Shown here one piece after another: positions 1 to 6,284 of a DNA stretch of 12,030 nt; positions within the stretch are counted from its first letter, which is position 1; every line of letters begins with the position of its first letter. The stretch is from contig NZ_KL585387.1 in assembly GCF_000721935.1 (NCBI RefSeq), forward strand, positions 26,072-38,101. The letters are read 5' to 3'. The stretch comes from Streptomyces sp. NRRL WC-3549 (GTDB lineage: Bacteria > Actinomycetota > Actinomycetes > Streptomycetales > Streptomycetaceae). The notes beneath the pieces were generated by a model. It had not been told where the DNA came from, searched no databases, and was given only the letters and a program-made list of their open reading frames with translations. The position numbers and the translations under genes were made by a program.

Positions 1-2
1 GC

Positions 3-467
3 CAGCGGCGGTGGGAGGCGGCGGCACGCGGCTTCCGGTTCGAGGCGCCGCGGGATCCGTCCGACGAGGAGGGCCAGGCGGCCGCGCGGGTGCTGTCGCA
101 ACAGATGTTCCGGAGCCACGCCGACGTCCCGAGCCGATGGGTCCAGGAGGTCGAACCCGCTCTCGATACGACATGGCGCGGGCTGGCAGGGCTGGCGAAC
201 ACGCGTGTCGTCGTGTCCGCCGAGGAACTCGCGGCGATCGAGGAGGGGATCGAGCGCATCCTCGCGCCGTACGTCACCCGCGACCCGGCCGAGCGGCCCG
301 CCGACGGGCGTGGCGTCCGGCTGATGCGTTACGTCCTGCCGGAAGGCGTCGAAGAGAAAGGCGTCGAAGAGGAAGGCGTCGAAGAGGAACAACAGGCCGG
401 GCGGACCGGGGAGGCCGGGGAGGCCGGGGAGGCCGGGGAGGCCGGGCGGGCCGGGGGGACCCGGTGA
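3..467 (+). CDS. ArsR-type winged-helix regulator, C-terminal part (5' end outside window)
   Basis: The reading frame is open from the left edge to the TGA at 465-467, giving 154 residues with no start codon at the edge, so the N-terminal DNA-binding part lies outside the window. The visible part has the look of the C-terminal region of helix-turn-helix (ArsR/HTH_20-like) regulators: an aromatic/charged segment (RRWEAAARGFRFEAP), a helix with WVQEVEPALDTTWRGLAGL, and the typical ending EELAAIEEGIERILAPYVTRDP. The last 45 or so residues are unusual: three GVEE(K/E) units followed by four GEA units, encoded by short tandem DNA repeats, and probably a disordered tail. The stop overlaps the GTG start of the MFS exporter gene by 4 bp, so the two are translationally coupled; local regulation of that exporter is a reasonable inference. 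Family assignment is by recalled similarity only. Confidence 0.7.
   Translation, partial: QRRWEAAARGFRFEAPRDPSDEEGQAAARVLSQQMFRSHADVPSRWVQEVEPALDTTWRGLAGLANTRVVVSAEELAAIEEGIERILAPYVTRDPAERPADGRGVRLMRYVLPEGVEEKGVEEEGVEEEQQAGRTGEAGEAGEAGEAGRAGGTR
345..389 (+). repeat. 15-bp in-frame tandem repeat (3 copies)
   Basis: Three consecutive 15-bp units, GGCGTCGAAGAGRAA, start at 345, 360 and 375. They keep the reading frame of the regulator gene and encode GVEEK, GVEEE and GVEEE. The first differs from the others by one base. Confidence 0.9.
406..446 (+). repeat. 9-bp in-frame tandem repeat (4 copies plus a partial)
   Basis: Four identical 9-bp units CCGGGGAGG start at 406, 415, 424 and 433, and a fifth is broken after five bases. 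They encode the GEA-GEA-GEA-GEA tail of the regulator. The array ends about 18 bases before the GTG start of the next gene, so a copy-number change would move the regulator's stop relative to the exporter start only if it were not a whole unit. Confidence 0.9.
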
Positions 468-1807
468 GCGGATCCGAGGCTGCGGCCGGCGGGATATCGC
501 TCTGGCGGGATCGGCGGTTCCGCCGCTTCTGGGCCGGTCAGTCGGTCTCCCAGTTCGGCGACCGGATCACCGAACTGGCCCTGCCCCTCATCGCCGTCAG
601 CGCCCTGAGCGCCACGGCCAACCAGGTGGCGTGGCTGACCGCCCTGATCTGGACCCCGAACCTGCTCGCCATCCTGCTGGGGGCCTGGGTCGACCAACGC
701 CCCCGCAAGCGCCGCCTGATGATCCTCGCCGACCTGGTGCGTGCCGCGGTGCTGCTCAGTGTCCCGGTGGCCTACCTGCTGGGGGCGGTGACGCTGGGAC
801 AGTTGTACGCCGTCGCACTGCTGACGGGTGCCGCCGGGGTGCTGTTCAACACCGCCTACCCTCCCTTCTTCGTACGCCTCGTGCCGCGCCCGTCCTACGT
901 CGACGCGAACAGCAAGCTCAGCGCGACCCGGTCCGCGTCGTACGTCGCCGGCCCGGCCATCGGCGGTGCGCTGATCCAGGTGCTGACCGCGCCCGTCACC
1001 CTCGTCGTCGACGCCCTGACGTTCCTGGTGTCAGCGGTCCTGGTGGGCCGGGTCCGGGTCGACGAACCGCCCGCCGTGCCTGGCGGGGCCGCCGGGCCCT
1101 CACTGTGGCGGCGCGCCGGGGAGGGGCTGTCGTTCGTCGTACGTCACCCGGTGCTGCGGGCCACGCTGGGCTGCGCGGCGACCGTCAACTTCTTCTCGTT
1201 CGTCGCGGGCAGCGGGCTGATCGTGCTGTTCGCCAACCGGAACCTCGGGCTCTCGGCGGGGGTGATCGGCGTCGCGTTCGGGGTCGGCGCGACCGGTTCG
1301 CTCCTCGGTGCCGTGATCGCCCCGAGGATCTCGCGACGGTTCGGTGTGGGGCGCAGCATCGTCGTGGGCGCGGTCCTCTTTCCGGCGCCGACCGCCATCG
1401 CCGCTGCCGCGGACGGCCCGCTCTGGCTCCGTGCCGGAGCCCTGGCCGCGGCCCAGTTCTTCTCCGGCTTCGGGGTCATGCTGTTCGACGTCAACCTCAA
1501 CTCCCTTCAGGCGGCGGTCATCCCCGACGACATGCGCAGCCGTGTGGCCGGTGCGTACAGCACGGTCAACTACGGTGCGCGTCCCGTGGGCGCCGTCACC
1601 GGAGGGCTGCTCGCCACCCTCGTCGGCCTGAGGCCGACCCTTCTCGTCGCCGCACTCGGCGGAGCGCTGTCGGTGTTCTGGCTCCTGCCTTCGCCGGTAC
1701 CCCGCATCCGCTCACTGGCGTCGAGCGACACCACGGATGCCGCCGACGACGGGGGCGCCGCCGGGAGCGAGGGCGTGCCCGCTTCTGCGGACCCGACGAC
1801 CGCCTGA
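464..1807 (+). CDS. MFS transporter (MFS_3-type drug efflux)
   Basis: This 447-residue protein has the hydrophobic pattern of a 12-helix major facilitator. The N-terminus (LWRDRRFRRFWAGQSVSQFGDRITELALPL) is typical of the MFS_3/macrolide-exporter-like group. Residues 73-84 (GAWVDQRPRKRR) are the loop 2-3 motif A with its conserved Asp and basic cluster. A polar Ala/Asp/Gly-rich tail of about 25 residues follows the last helix. The GTG start at 464 was chosen because it overlaps the upstream stop (GTGA), has a G-rich stretch 4 bases ahead, and begins just before the conserved region; upstream in-frame codons belong to another gene's frame. The ArsR-like regulator gene in front is a common partner for such exporters. 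The substrate cannot be read from sequence. No clear terminator was found in the 208 bases that follow. Confidence 0.88.
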   Translation: MSGSEAAAGGISLWRDRRFRRFWAGQSVSQFGDRITELALPLIAVSALSATANQVAWLTALIWTPNLLAILLGAWVDQRPRKRRLMILADLVRAAVLLSVPVAYLLGAVTLGQLYAVALLTGAAGVLFNTAYPPFFVRLVPRPSYVDANSKLSATRSASYVAGPAIGGALIQVLTAPVTLVVDALTFLVSAVLVGRVRVDEPPAVPGGAAGPSLWRRAGEGLSFVVRHPVLRATLGCAATVNFFSFVAGSGLIVLFANRNLGLSAGVIGVAFGVGATGSLLGAVIAPRISRRFGVGRSIVVGAVLFPAPTAIAAAADGPLWLRAGALAAAQFFSGFGVMLFDVNLNSLQAAVIPDDMRSRVAGAYSTVNYGARPVGAVTGGLLATLVGLRPTLLVAALGGALSVFWLLPSPVPRIRSLASSDTTDAADDGGAAGSEGVPASADPTTA

Positions 1808-2015
1808 GGTGGTCCGGAAGAGGCTCGGCCGCGCTCGCGGTCGGCGACGAAGGACTCCCACGCGGCGAGGCTGTTTCGAGCCGGCCGCCGCTCCCGCCGC
1901 TGGGGGAGGGCTTCCGCCAGGGGGCGGTGGACAGGCCGTTCTTTCACCGTAGCCATGAATTGGACACGCTGTGTAGGCATACCCGCTACTCAGCGTGGAA
2001 ATGGGGAAGATCATG

Positions 2016-2255
2016 ATGACGGCTACGGAACGGCGCAAAGAAGCAGCGGACAGAGTGCGGGCGGCGGAGGACGCCGTGACGCGGTTGCGGGCGGGGCTCG
2101 CGGCGGTCGGCGTGAAGCTGCCTTCCCTGCGCATCGACCCGGTGTCGTGCGCGGGCAACGAACCGGTCCCGCTGGTGGATCTCGGCCGGTGCTCGATCGA
2201 GACGGCGCTGCGGCTGAGCGCCCAGCTCGAAGCGAAGGCGCCCCATGACAGTTGA
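2016..2255 (+). CDS. Small protein of unknown function, first of a coupled pair
   Basis: A 79-residue product starting MTATERRKEAADRV, with an alternative Met one codon earlier and an in-frame GTG at 1995. The start at 2016 is preferred because GGGGAAG (2003-2009) lies six bases upstream. The N-terminal half is a predicted amphipathic helix rich in Arg, Glu and Ala (RVRAAEDAVTRLRAGLAAVGV); the second half carries LPSLRIDPVSC and VPLVDLGRCSIETALRLSAQLE. There are two Cys (in PVSCAG and GRCS) but no metal motif, signal peptide or membrane segment. From memory, close relatives are frequent in Streptomyces genomes next to the same partner gene, but I know of no function. Its last 11 bases overlap the next gene, so the two are probably translated together. 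Confidence 0.75.
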   Translation: MTATERRKEAADRVRAAEDAVTRLRAGLAAVGVKLPSLRIDPVSCAGNEPVPLVDLGRCSIETALRLSAQLEAKAPHDS

Positions 2256-2481
2256 AGGACTTGAACCCTGTACGCCCGAGCCCGGCACGTTCGCCGTGGA
2301 CGGCCGGGACGGGCGGGTGGGGCGGGTGATGGGCCGCGTCGGGCCGTACGTCCAGCTCCGGCCCCCGGGCGGAGGCGCCGAGTGGGACTGCCCGCCGGAC
2401 GCCGTGCACCCGGCGCCGCCGGGGCTGGTGCTGCGGGCCCGGGTGACGGAGATCAACCGGGAAGGGCAGTTGCCGAGATGA
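2245..2481 (+). CDS. Small protein of unknown function, second of a coupled pair
   Basis: A 78-residue product starting MTVEGLEPCTPEPGTFAVDG. The ATG at 2245 has GAAGG six bases upstream and overlaps the previous gene by 11 bp. The core looks like a small beta-rich fold: GRVGRVMGRVGPYVQLRPPGG, then a conserved-looking EWDCPPDAVHPA, and a basic end VTEINREGQLPR. There is no membrane segment or catalytic motif I can name. Small streptomycete proteins of this type (V-G-P-Y-V-Q-L-R-P plus E-W-D) are familiar to me only as hypothetical proteins. The stop overlaps a further possible start (ATGA at 2478-2481), suggesting that the transcript continues. Confidence 0.75.
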   Translation: MTVEGLEPCTPEPGTFAVDGRDGRVGRVMGRVGPYVQLRPPGGGAEWDCPPDAVHPAPPGLVLRARVTEINREGQLPR

Positions 2482-2609
2482 CCGCCGGGGCGCCCGGCGC
2501 CGGGTCGGTACAGGGGCCGGACGGCCAGGGGGCGTCGGGAGGGGCGGAGTACCGCCGCGCCGCCGTCGACGGGGGTTTCGCGTCCGGCCGCAGGAGAAGG
2601 GGCCCGTGA
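2478..2609 (+). CDS. Possible very small coupled ORF (43 aa)
   Basis: ATG at 2478 overlaps the preceding stop as ATGA, and the frame runs 43 codons to a TGA that overlaps the next GTG (GTGA at 2606-2609). The product (MTAGAPGAGSVQGPDG... ending GRRRRGP) is rich in Gly, Ala and Arg, with no recognisable domain. The only support is position: two 4-bp stop/start overlaps in a row with the same strand and chain. It could equally be a chance open frame in GC-rich spacer DNA. Confidence 0.35.
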   Translation: MTAGAPGAGSVQGPDGQGASGGAEYRRAAVDGGFASGRRRRGP

Positions 2610-2739
2610 CGACCGCCGCGACGGTCGAAAACGATCAGGGTTCTGAGTCCGCCCGTGGGACCACCTGCCGCGGACTCCCCCCCGGGGGGTTCACCGGTCT
2701 GAGCCCTACCGTGTGCCGGGCCGCAGCCCGCCGACACAG
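2606..2739 (+). CDS. Possible coding start truncated at an adapter-like junction
   Basis: GTG at 2606 is preceded by GGAGAAGG (2593-2600) at a good five-base spacing, the strongest Shine-Dalgarno in this cluster. It opens a frame beginning MTTAATVENDQGSESARGTT and continuing to about VCRAAARR before the Tn5 mosaic-end-like sequence at 2740. Beyond that the frame crosses the antisense of the PRC-barrel gene, so those later residues cannot be trusted. About 44 residues are visible and I do not recognise them. An 8-bp inverted repeat (2645-2652 with 2670-2677) lies inside, so the stretch might instead be untranslated. If real, the rest of the gene is missing from this assembly or lies on another contig. 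Confidence 0.3.
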
Positions 2740-2758
2740 AGATGGGTATAAGAGACAG
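2740..2758 (+). other. Residual Tn5 mosaic-end (tagmentation adapter) sequence; probable false contig join
   Basis: AGATGGGTATAAGAGACAG matches the 19-bp synthetic mosaic end AGATGTGTATAAGAGACAG at 18 of 19 positions. It translates to the familiar adapter-contamination peptides (DGYKRQ forward, VSYTH in reverse). The mosaic end is an engineered hybrid of the natural Tn5 outside and inside ends, so it should not occur in a chromosome, and its base composition differs sharply from the GC-rich flanks. No second inverted copy and no transposase are present. The best explanation is untrimmed library adapter left where reads or contigs were joined. The 15-base index-side part of the adapter is not recognisable upstream. 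Confidence 0.92.
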
Positions 2759-2761
2759 GTT

Positions 2762-3115
2762 TCACCGAAGGCGGTGGCCGATGTAGTAGCTCTCGATCTG
2801 GGCGTGGTAGACCGGGTCGCCCGCGTGCTTCTGCTTGTCGAACTCCGGGGAGTTCTTGATCTGCTCCTTGGCCAGGTCGACGAAGATCGTCCGGTGCTCG
2901 GTGTCGACGCCCTTGACCGTGCCGGCGGGCAGGAGGACTTCCTTGCCGAAGATCCATGGGCCGGTGTCGACCACGATGTAGGCCGAGCCCACATCGTCCG
3001 AATGCTTGTCGACCTTTCCGATGCTTCCATCGGTCGCCTCGACCGCGTAACCGGTCAGGTCGGCGCCTGCGGTATGACCGCTTGTCGGCTGGTAACCCCA
3101 CATGTGGTCGCTCAT
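2762..3115 (-). CDS. PRC-barrel domain protein
   Basis: The 117-residue product starts MSDHMWGYQPTSGHTAGADL and contains a PRC-barrel-like beta domain over roughly residues 18-90: GYAVEATDGSIGKVDKHSDD, then YIVVDTGPWIFGKEVLLPAG, then VKGVDTEHRTIFVDLAKEQI. It ends with a short tail (DPVYHAQIESYYIGHRLR). PRC-barrel proteins of this size are common in actinobacteria and are usually cytosolic with no assigned role; a stress link is only a guess. Two Met codons are adjacent; the second (3113-3115) is preferred because AAGGAG (3122-3127 on the complement) is six bases from it and only three from the first. The stop lies three bases from the adapter-like sequence, so the last few residues and anything downstream depend on a doubtful junction. 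Confidence 0.85.
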   Translation of the reverse strand: MSDHMWGYQPTSGHTAGADLTGYAVEATDGSIGKVDKHSDDVGSAYIVVDTGPWIFGKEVLLPAGTVKGVDTEHRTIFVDLAKEQIKNSPEFDKQKHAGDPVYHAQIESYYIGHRLR

Positions 3116-3198
3116 CATCGGCTCCTTTCGTGACGGTCCATTCGGTCTCGGTAAGTCGGGTTCCCCCGATCATGGAAGGCACACGCGGCGCGTGGAAA

Positions 3199-3246
3199 GA
3201 AATGAAAACGCGAGTGGGCCGGAAATCTCTTTCCGGCCCACTCGCG
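3199..3246 (-). terminator. Strong Rho-independent terminator
   Basis: A perfect 17-bp inverted repeat (3209-3225 and 3230-3246) with a four-base loop. Read leftwards it is followed by TTTTCATTTC, a U-rich tract. It begins 24 bases after the stop of the small hydrophobic protein gene and lies upstream of the PRC-barrel gene, so it should end the former transcript and isolate the latter. Confidence 0.92.
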
Positions 3247-3269
3247 TCATCCGTGCTGGTCATGGCTTT

Positions 3270-3440
3270 CTACCAGCGGTACCACCGGCCACGCTTACCG
3301 CCACCTGAGGCGGGACGGACGAAGAAACCGATCAGCCAGACGATCAGGACGATCACCGCGATCCACCACAGTGCCTTGAGTGCGAAACCGGCACCGAAAA
3401 GAATCAGGGCGAGCAGAAGAACGAGAAGCAGGGGAACCAT
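3270..3440 (-). CDS. Small hydrophobic membrane protein
   Basis: The 56-residue product starts MVPLLLVLLLALILFGAGFA and is almost entirely hydrophobic, with two likely transmembrane helices (about residues 2-18 and 22-43), followed by a basic, Gly-rich tail ending GKRGRWYRW. Proteins like this are usually annotated simply as 'hydrophobic protein' in streptomycetes, with no known role. The ATG at 3438-3440 has GGAGG nine bases upstream; an earlier in-frame ATG (3459-3461) would add MPRRLIT and has a weaker GGGG site, so it remains possible. The gene is followed by the strong terminator at 3199-3246 and is separated by 139 bases from the murP stop, which suggests its own promoter, though I could not identify one. 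Confidence 0.82.
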   Translation of the reverse strand: MVPLLLVLLLALILFGAGFALKALWWIAVIVLIVWLIGFFVRPASGGGKRGRWYRW

Positions 3441-3579
3441 AGTTATCAACCTCCGAGGCATCTGGTGCCCCTGAAGCAATTCCCTACACCGGTCATCCTT
3501 AGATTCTTTTTATGGCCGTCCTACGTCTGCCGCTCTGCGTCTGCCGCTCGCGTCCGGCGGTCGGCCGGAGGCGTCGGGG

Positions 3580-5202
3580 TCAGACGCCCGCGGGCTCCTT
3601 CGCCGGGGAGTCACCCGAGTCGCCGGAATCATCCGGGTCATCCGGCTCGCCGGTGCCGGCGGAGGGGCGGCCGGTGGCCGCGACCGTGGACGGGGCGGGT
3701 TCCTGGGAGATGTTGAACTCCTCCAGCAGGGACTTGCTGAAGCCGAAGAAGTACGTCGCGACGAACCCGGCGACGTACCCCGCCAGCAGGCCGCCCGCGT
3801 AGATCGCGATCGTCGTGCCGAGGCCGTGATTGCCGTCCAGGAGCGGGAACAGGGCCCAGCCGGACGGGCCGATGGCCGTGGAGCCCACGGAGTCGCCGAG
3901 TTGGTTGAACAGGCCCACGACGCCACCACCGAACGCGCCACCCACACAGGCCGTGACGAACGGGCGGCCCAGGGGGAGCGAGACACCGTAGATCAGGGGC
4001 TCGCCGACCCCCAGCACGCCTGCGGGCAGGGCGGACTTGATGGTCTTGCGGATCGACTCGTTACGGGGGAGGCGCAGGTAGACCGCCGCCGCCGCGCCGA
4101 CCTGGCCGGCTCCGGCCATCGCGAGGATGGGGAGCAGGACCGTGAAGCCCTGCTGCTCGATCAGCGTGGTGTGGATCGGGATCAGGGCCTGGTGCAGGCC
4201 CAGCATCACCAGCGGCAGGAAGAACCCGCCCAGCAGGAAGCCCGCACCGGCGCCGCCCGTGGAGAGCAGCCAGTCGGCGAACGTGCCGATGGCGGAGGAG
4301 ACCTCACCGGCCACGTACATCAGGCCGAAGATCGTGACGAGGCCGGAGAGCAGGACGGTCAGGGTCGGGGTGACCAGCACGTCCAGGGCCTCGGGCACCC
4401 AGCGGCGGCACCACTTCTCGACGTACACCGCGAGGACCGCCGCGCCGAGGGCGCCGAGGACGCCGCCCTGGCCCGGGGCGAGGGTCTGGCCGAAGGCGTC
4501 GATGTTCGCGACGCCCGGGAAGACGATGATCGCCGCGACCGCACCTCCCAGGATCGGCGTACCGCCGAACTCCTTCGCCGTGTTGTAACCGACGAAGACC
4601 GCGATCAGCGCCATGAAGCCGGAGGCCATCGCGGCGAGCGCGGGGGTCACCGACGGCAGCCAGCCGAGGTTCACCAGCAGGCCGTTGAGGCCGGCGATGA
4701 TGCCGCAGCCGATCAGGGCGGGGATCAACGGGACGAAGATGTTCGCGATCCGGCGCAGGAACAGCTTGAACGGGGTGGCGTTCTTCGCCTTCTGCTGCGC
4801 CTTGATGGCCGCGCCCTGGGCCGCCAACTCCTCCGCCGTGACGGCCGAGGCGTCCGGGGTGTCCGGGGCGCCCGGGGCGCCCGGGGTGTCCGGGGCGCCC
4901 GGAGCCGTCGAGGCGGCGGCGGGCCCGGAGGCCGAGGCACGGCCCTCCTCGACCAGTTGCTCGAACTCCGGGGTGACCCGGGCGACGGTGCCCGGGCCGA
5001 GGACGATCTGGTAGGTGTCGTCCTCAACCACACCCATGACGGCGGGGACCGCCTTCAGAGCCTCGTCGTCGACGAGGGAGCGGTCGTGCAGACCGAGCCG
5101 GAGCCGGGTCATGCAGTGGGCGATCGAGCTGACGTTCGCCGCGCCACCGACGAGCGGAAGGATCGCGGCTGCGGTGGCGCGGTTCTTGTCTTCAGTAGCC
5201 AT
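3580..5202 (-). CDS. murP: PTS EIIBC permease, probably N-acetylmuramic acid specific (MurP)
   Basis: This 540-residue protein has a glucose-superfamily EIIB domain (about 8-85) with the phosphorylated cysteine at Cys30 in the context AHCMTRLRL. A low-complexity Ala/Pro/Gly/Asp/Thr linker (about 88-125, with repeated GAPDTP) joins it to a membrane EIIC domain (about 140-500). EIIC carries the substrate-site motif GEPLIYGVSLP at 400-410. A charged Asp/Ser/Pro tail of about 40 residues ends the protein. It would phosphorylate sugar during uptake; no EIIA domain is present, so a separate EIIA such as Crr must serve it. It is longer than E. coli MurP (474 residues) because of linker and tail. MurNAc specificity is inferred from its position 45 bases after murQ; the EIIBC sequence alone would also fit related sucrose/trehalose-type permeases. 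The Shine-Dalgarno is weak (AAGG 14 bases upstream). Confidence 0.87.
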   Translation of the reverse strand: MATEDKNRATAAAILPLVGGAANVSSIAHCMTRLRLGLHDRSLVDDEALKAVPAVMGVVEDDTYQIVLGPGTVARVTPEFEQLVEEGRASASGPAAASTAPGAPDTPGAPGAPDTPDASAVTAEELAAQGAAIKAQQKAKNATPFKLFLRRIANIFVPLIPALIGCGIIAGLNGLLVNLGWLPSVTPALAAMASGFMALIAVFVGYNTAKEFGGTPILGGAVAAIIVFPGVANIDAFGQTLAPGQGGVLGALGAAVLAVYVEKWCRRWVPEALDVLVTPTLTVLLSGLVTIFGLMYVAGEVSSAIGTFADWLLSTGGAGAGFLLGGFFLPLVMLGLHQALIPIHTTLIEQQGFTVLLPILAMAGAGQVGAAAAVYLRLPRNESIRKTIKSALPAGVLGVGEPLIYGVSLPLGRPFVTACVGGAFGGGVVGLFNQLGDSVGSTAIGPSGWALFPLLDGNHGLGTTIAIYAGGLLAGYVAGFVATYFFGFSKSLLEEFNISQEPAPSTVAATGRPSAGTGEPDDPDDSGDSGDSPAKEPAGV

Positions 5203-5247
5203 GGTGCGTGGTGCCTTGCTGTGCGGGGGATTCGTGCGTGCGGTGCG

Positions 5248-6210
5248 TCAGGTGGTGCGTACGGCCGCCAGGGCGGCGCGGAGGTGGCCGTGCGAGTCGG
5301 CGAGGAGCCGGGCGGCCGTGGGGCCGTCGACACCGCCCAGGATGGCGAGGACGGCGTTCTTCACCTCGCCGTCGGTGGCGGTCAGCGCGGCCTCGATCTC
5401 CTGGTCGGAGGCGCCGGTGGCGAGGGAGACGATCCGGCGGGAGCGGGCGCGCAGCTTCTCGTTGGAGGCGCGGACGTCGACCATCAGGTTCCCGTAGGTC
5501 TTGCCCAGCCGGATCATCGTGATCGTCGAGATCATGTTGAGGACGAGCTTCTGGGCCGTCCCGGCCTTGAGGCGGGTGGAGCCGGTCAGCAGCTCGGGGC
5601 CGACGACGACCTCCAGGCAGTGCTCGGCGGCGGCCCCGAGCGCGGAGTCCGCGTTGCAGGAGAGGCCGAGGGTGAGCGCGCCCAGGGCACGGGCGTGCTC
5701 GACGGCTCCGATCGCGTACGGGGTGCGGCCGGAGGCGGAGATCCCGACCACCGTGTCGTCGGCGGTGAGGCCCAGTCCGTCCAGGTCGGCGGCGGCCAGC
5801 TCCTTGCTGTCCTCGGCGCCCTCGACGGCGGTGACCATGGCGGTGGGGCCGCCCGCGATGAGGCCGATGACCTCGGACGGATCGGTGTTGAAGGTGGGCG
5901 GGCACTCGCTGGCGTCCAGGACACCGAGGCGGCCCGCGGTGCCGGCGCCCGCGTAGATCAGCCGGCCGCCGCGTGCCATGCGCTCGGCGGTGGCGTCGAT
6001 CGCGGCGGCGATCTGCGGGAGGGCCCGGGCGACGGCGGCGGGGACGGTGGCGTCCTCGCCGTTCATGATGCGGGCTATCTCCGCCGTGGAGAGCTGGTCG
6101 ATCTCCGCGAGCTCCGGGCGGAACGCCTCGGTGGTCAGGGTGGCGAGCTGGGCGCGCAGTTCGCCGTAGCCGTCGGGGGTGGCGGCGTCGGCGTCGGTGG
6201 TGGAGGTCAT
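5248..6210 (-). CDS. murQ: N-acetylmuramic acid 6-phosphate etherase
   Basis: MurQ removes D-lactate from MurNAc-6-phosphate to give GlcNAc-6-phosphate in the cytoplasm, feeding cell-wall sugar into amino-sugar metabolism. The 320-residue product contains a SIS domain with IYAGAGTAGRLGVLDASECPPTF and GISASGRTPYAIGA. The Glu of DASECPP (residue 102) and the Glu of VEGAED (residue 133) are 31 apart, exactly as the E. coli catalytic/acid residues Glu83 and Glu114, so the active site looks intact. The C-terminal ATDGEVKNAVLAIL segment is also typical. ATG at 6208-6210 fits the family N-terminus (MTSTTDAD... GYGELRAQL); an in-frame GTG at 6237 would add nine residues, and neither has a clear Shine-Dalgarno. 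It lies 74 bases after murR and 45 before murP, on one strand, as an apparent operon. Confidence 0.95.
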   Translation of the reverse strand: MTSTTDADAATPDGYGELRAQLATLTTEAFRPELAEIDQLSTAEIARIMNGEDATVPAAVARALPQIAAAIDATAERMARGGRLIYAGAGTAGRLGVLDASECPPTFNTDPSEVIGLIAGGPTAMVTAVEGAEDSKELAAADLDGLGLTADDTVVGISASGRTPYAIGAVEHARALGALTLGLSCNADSALGAAAEHCLEVVVGPELLTGSTRLKAGTAQKLVLNMISTITMIRLGKTYGNLMVDVRASNEKLRARSRRIVSLATGASDQEIEAALTATDGEVKNAVLAILGGVDGPTAARLLADSHGHLRAALAAVRTT

Positions 6211-6284
6211 GGGCGGCGGCTCTGCTTTCTCGTTCACATCACGTGCGGGGCGGTTGGGGGCGGGTCGGCGCGTGGGCCGGGGTG

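Noticed and set aside
631..2016. 461-codon open frame overlapping the first MFS gene
   Set aside because: Arg/Pro-rich shadow frame; the MFS frame carries the hydrophobic helices and motif A.
2740..2758. A natural transposon end
   Set aside because: The sequence fits the engineered mosaic end, not the wild-type Tn5 outside or inside ends, and there is no partner end, target duplication or transposase.
3524..3569. Two 12-bp direct repeats and a 6-bp stem after murP as a terminator or regulatory array
   Set aside because: The stem (TCCGGC/GCCGGA) is short and lacks a U tract, and only two repeat copies exist; too weak to call.
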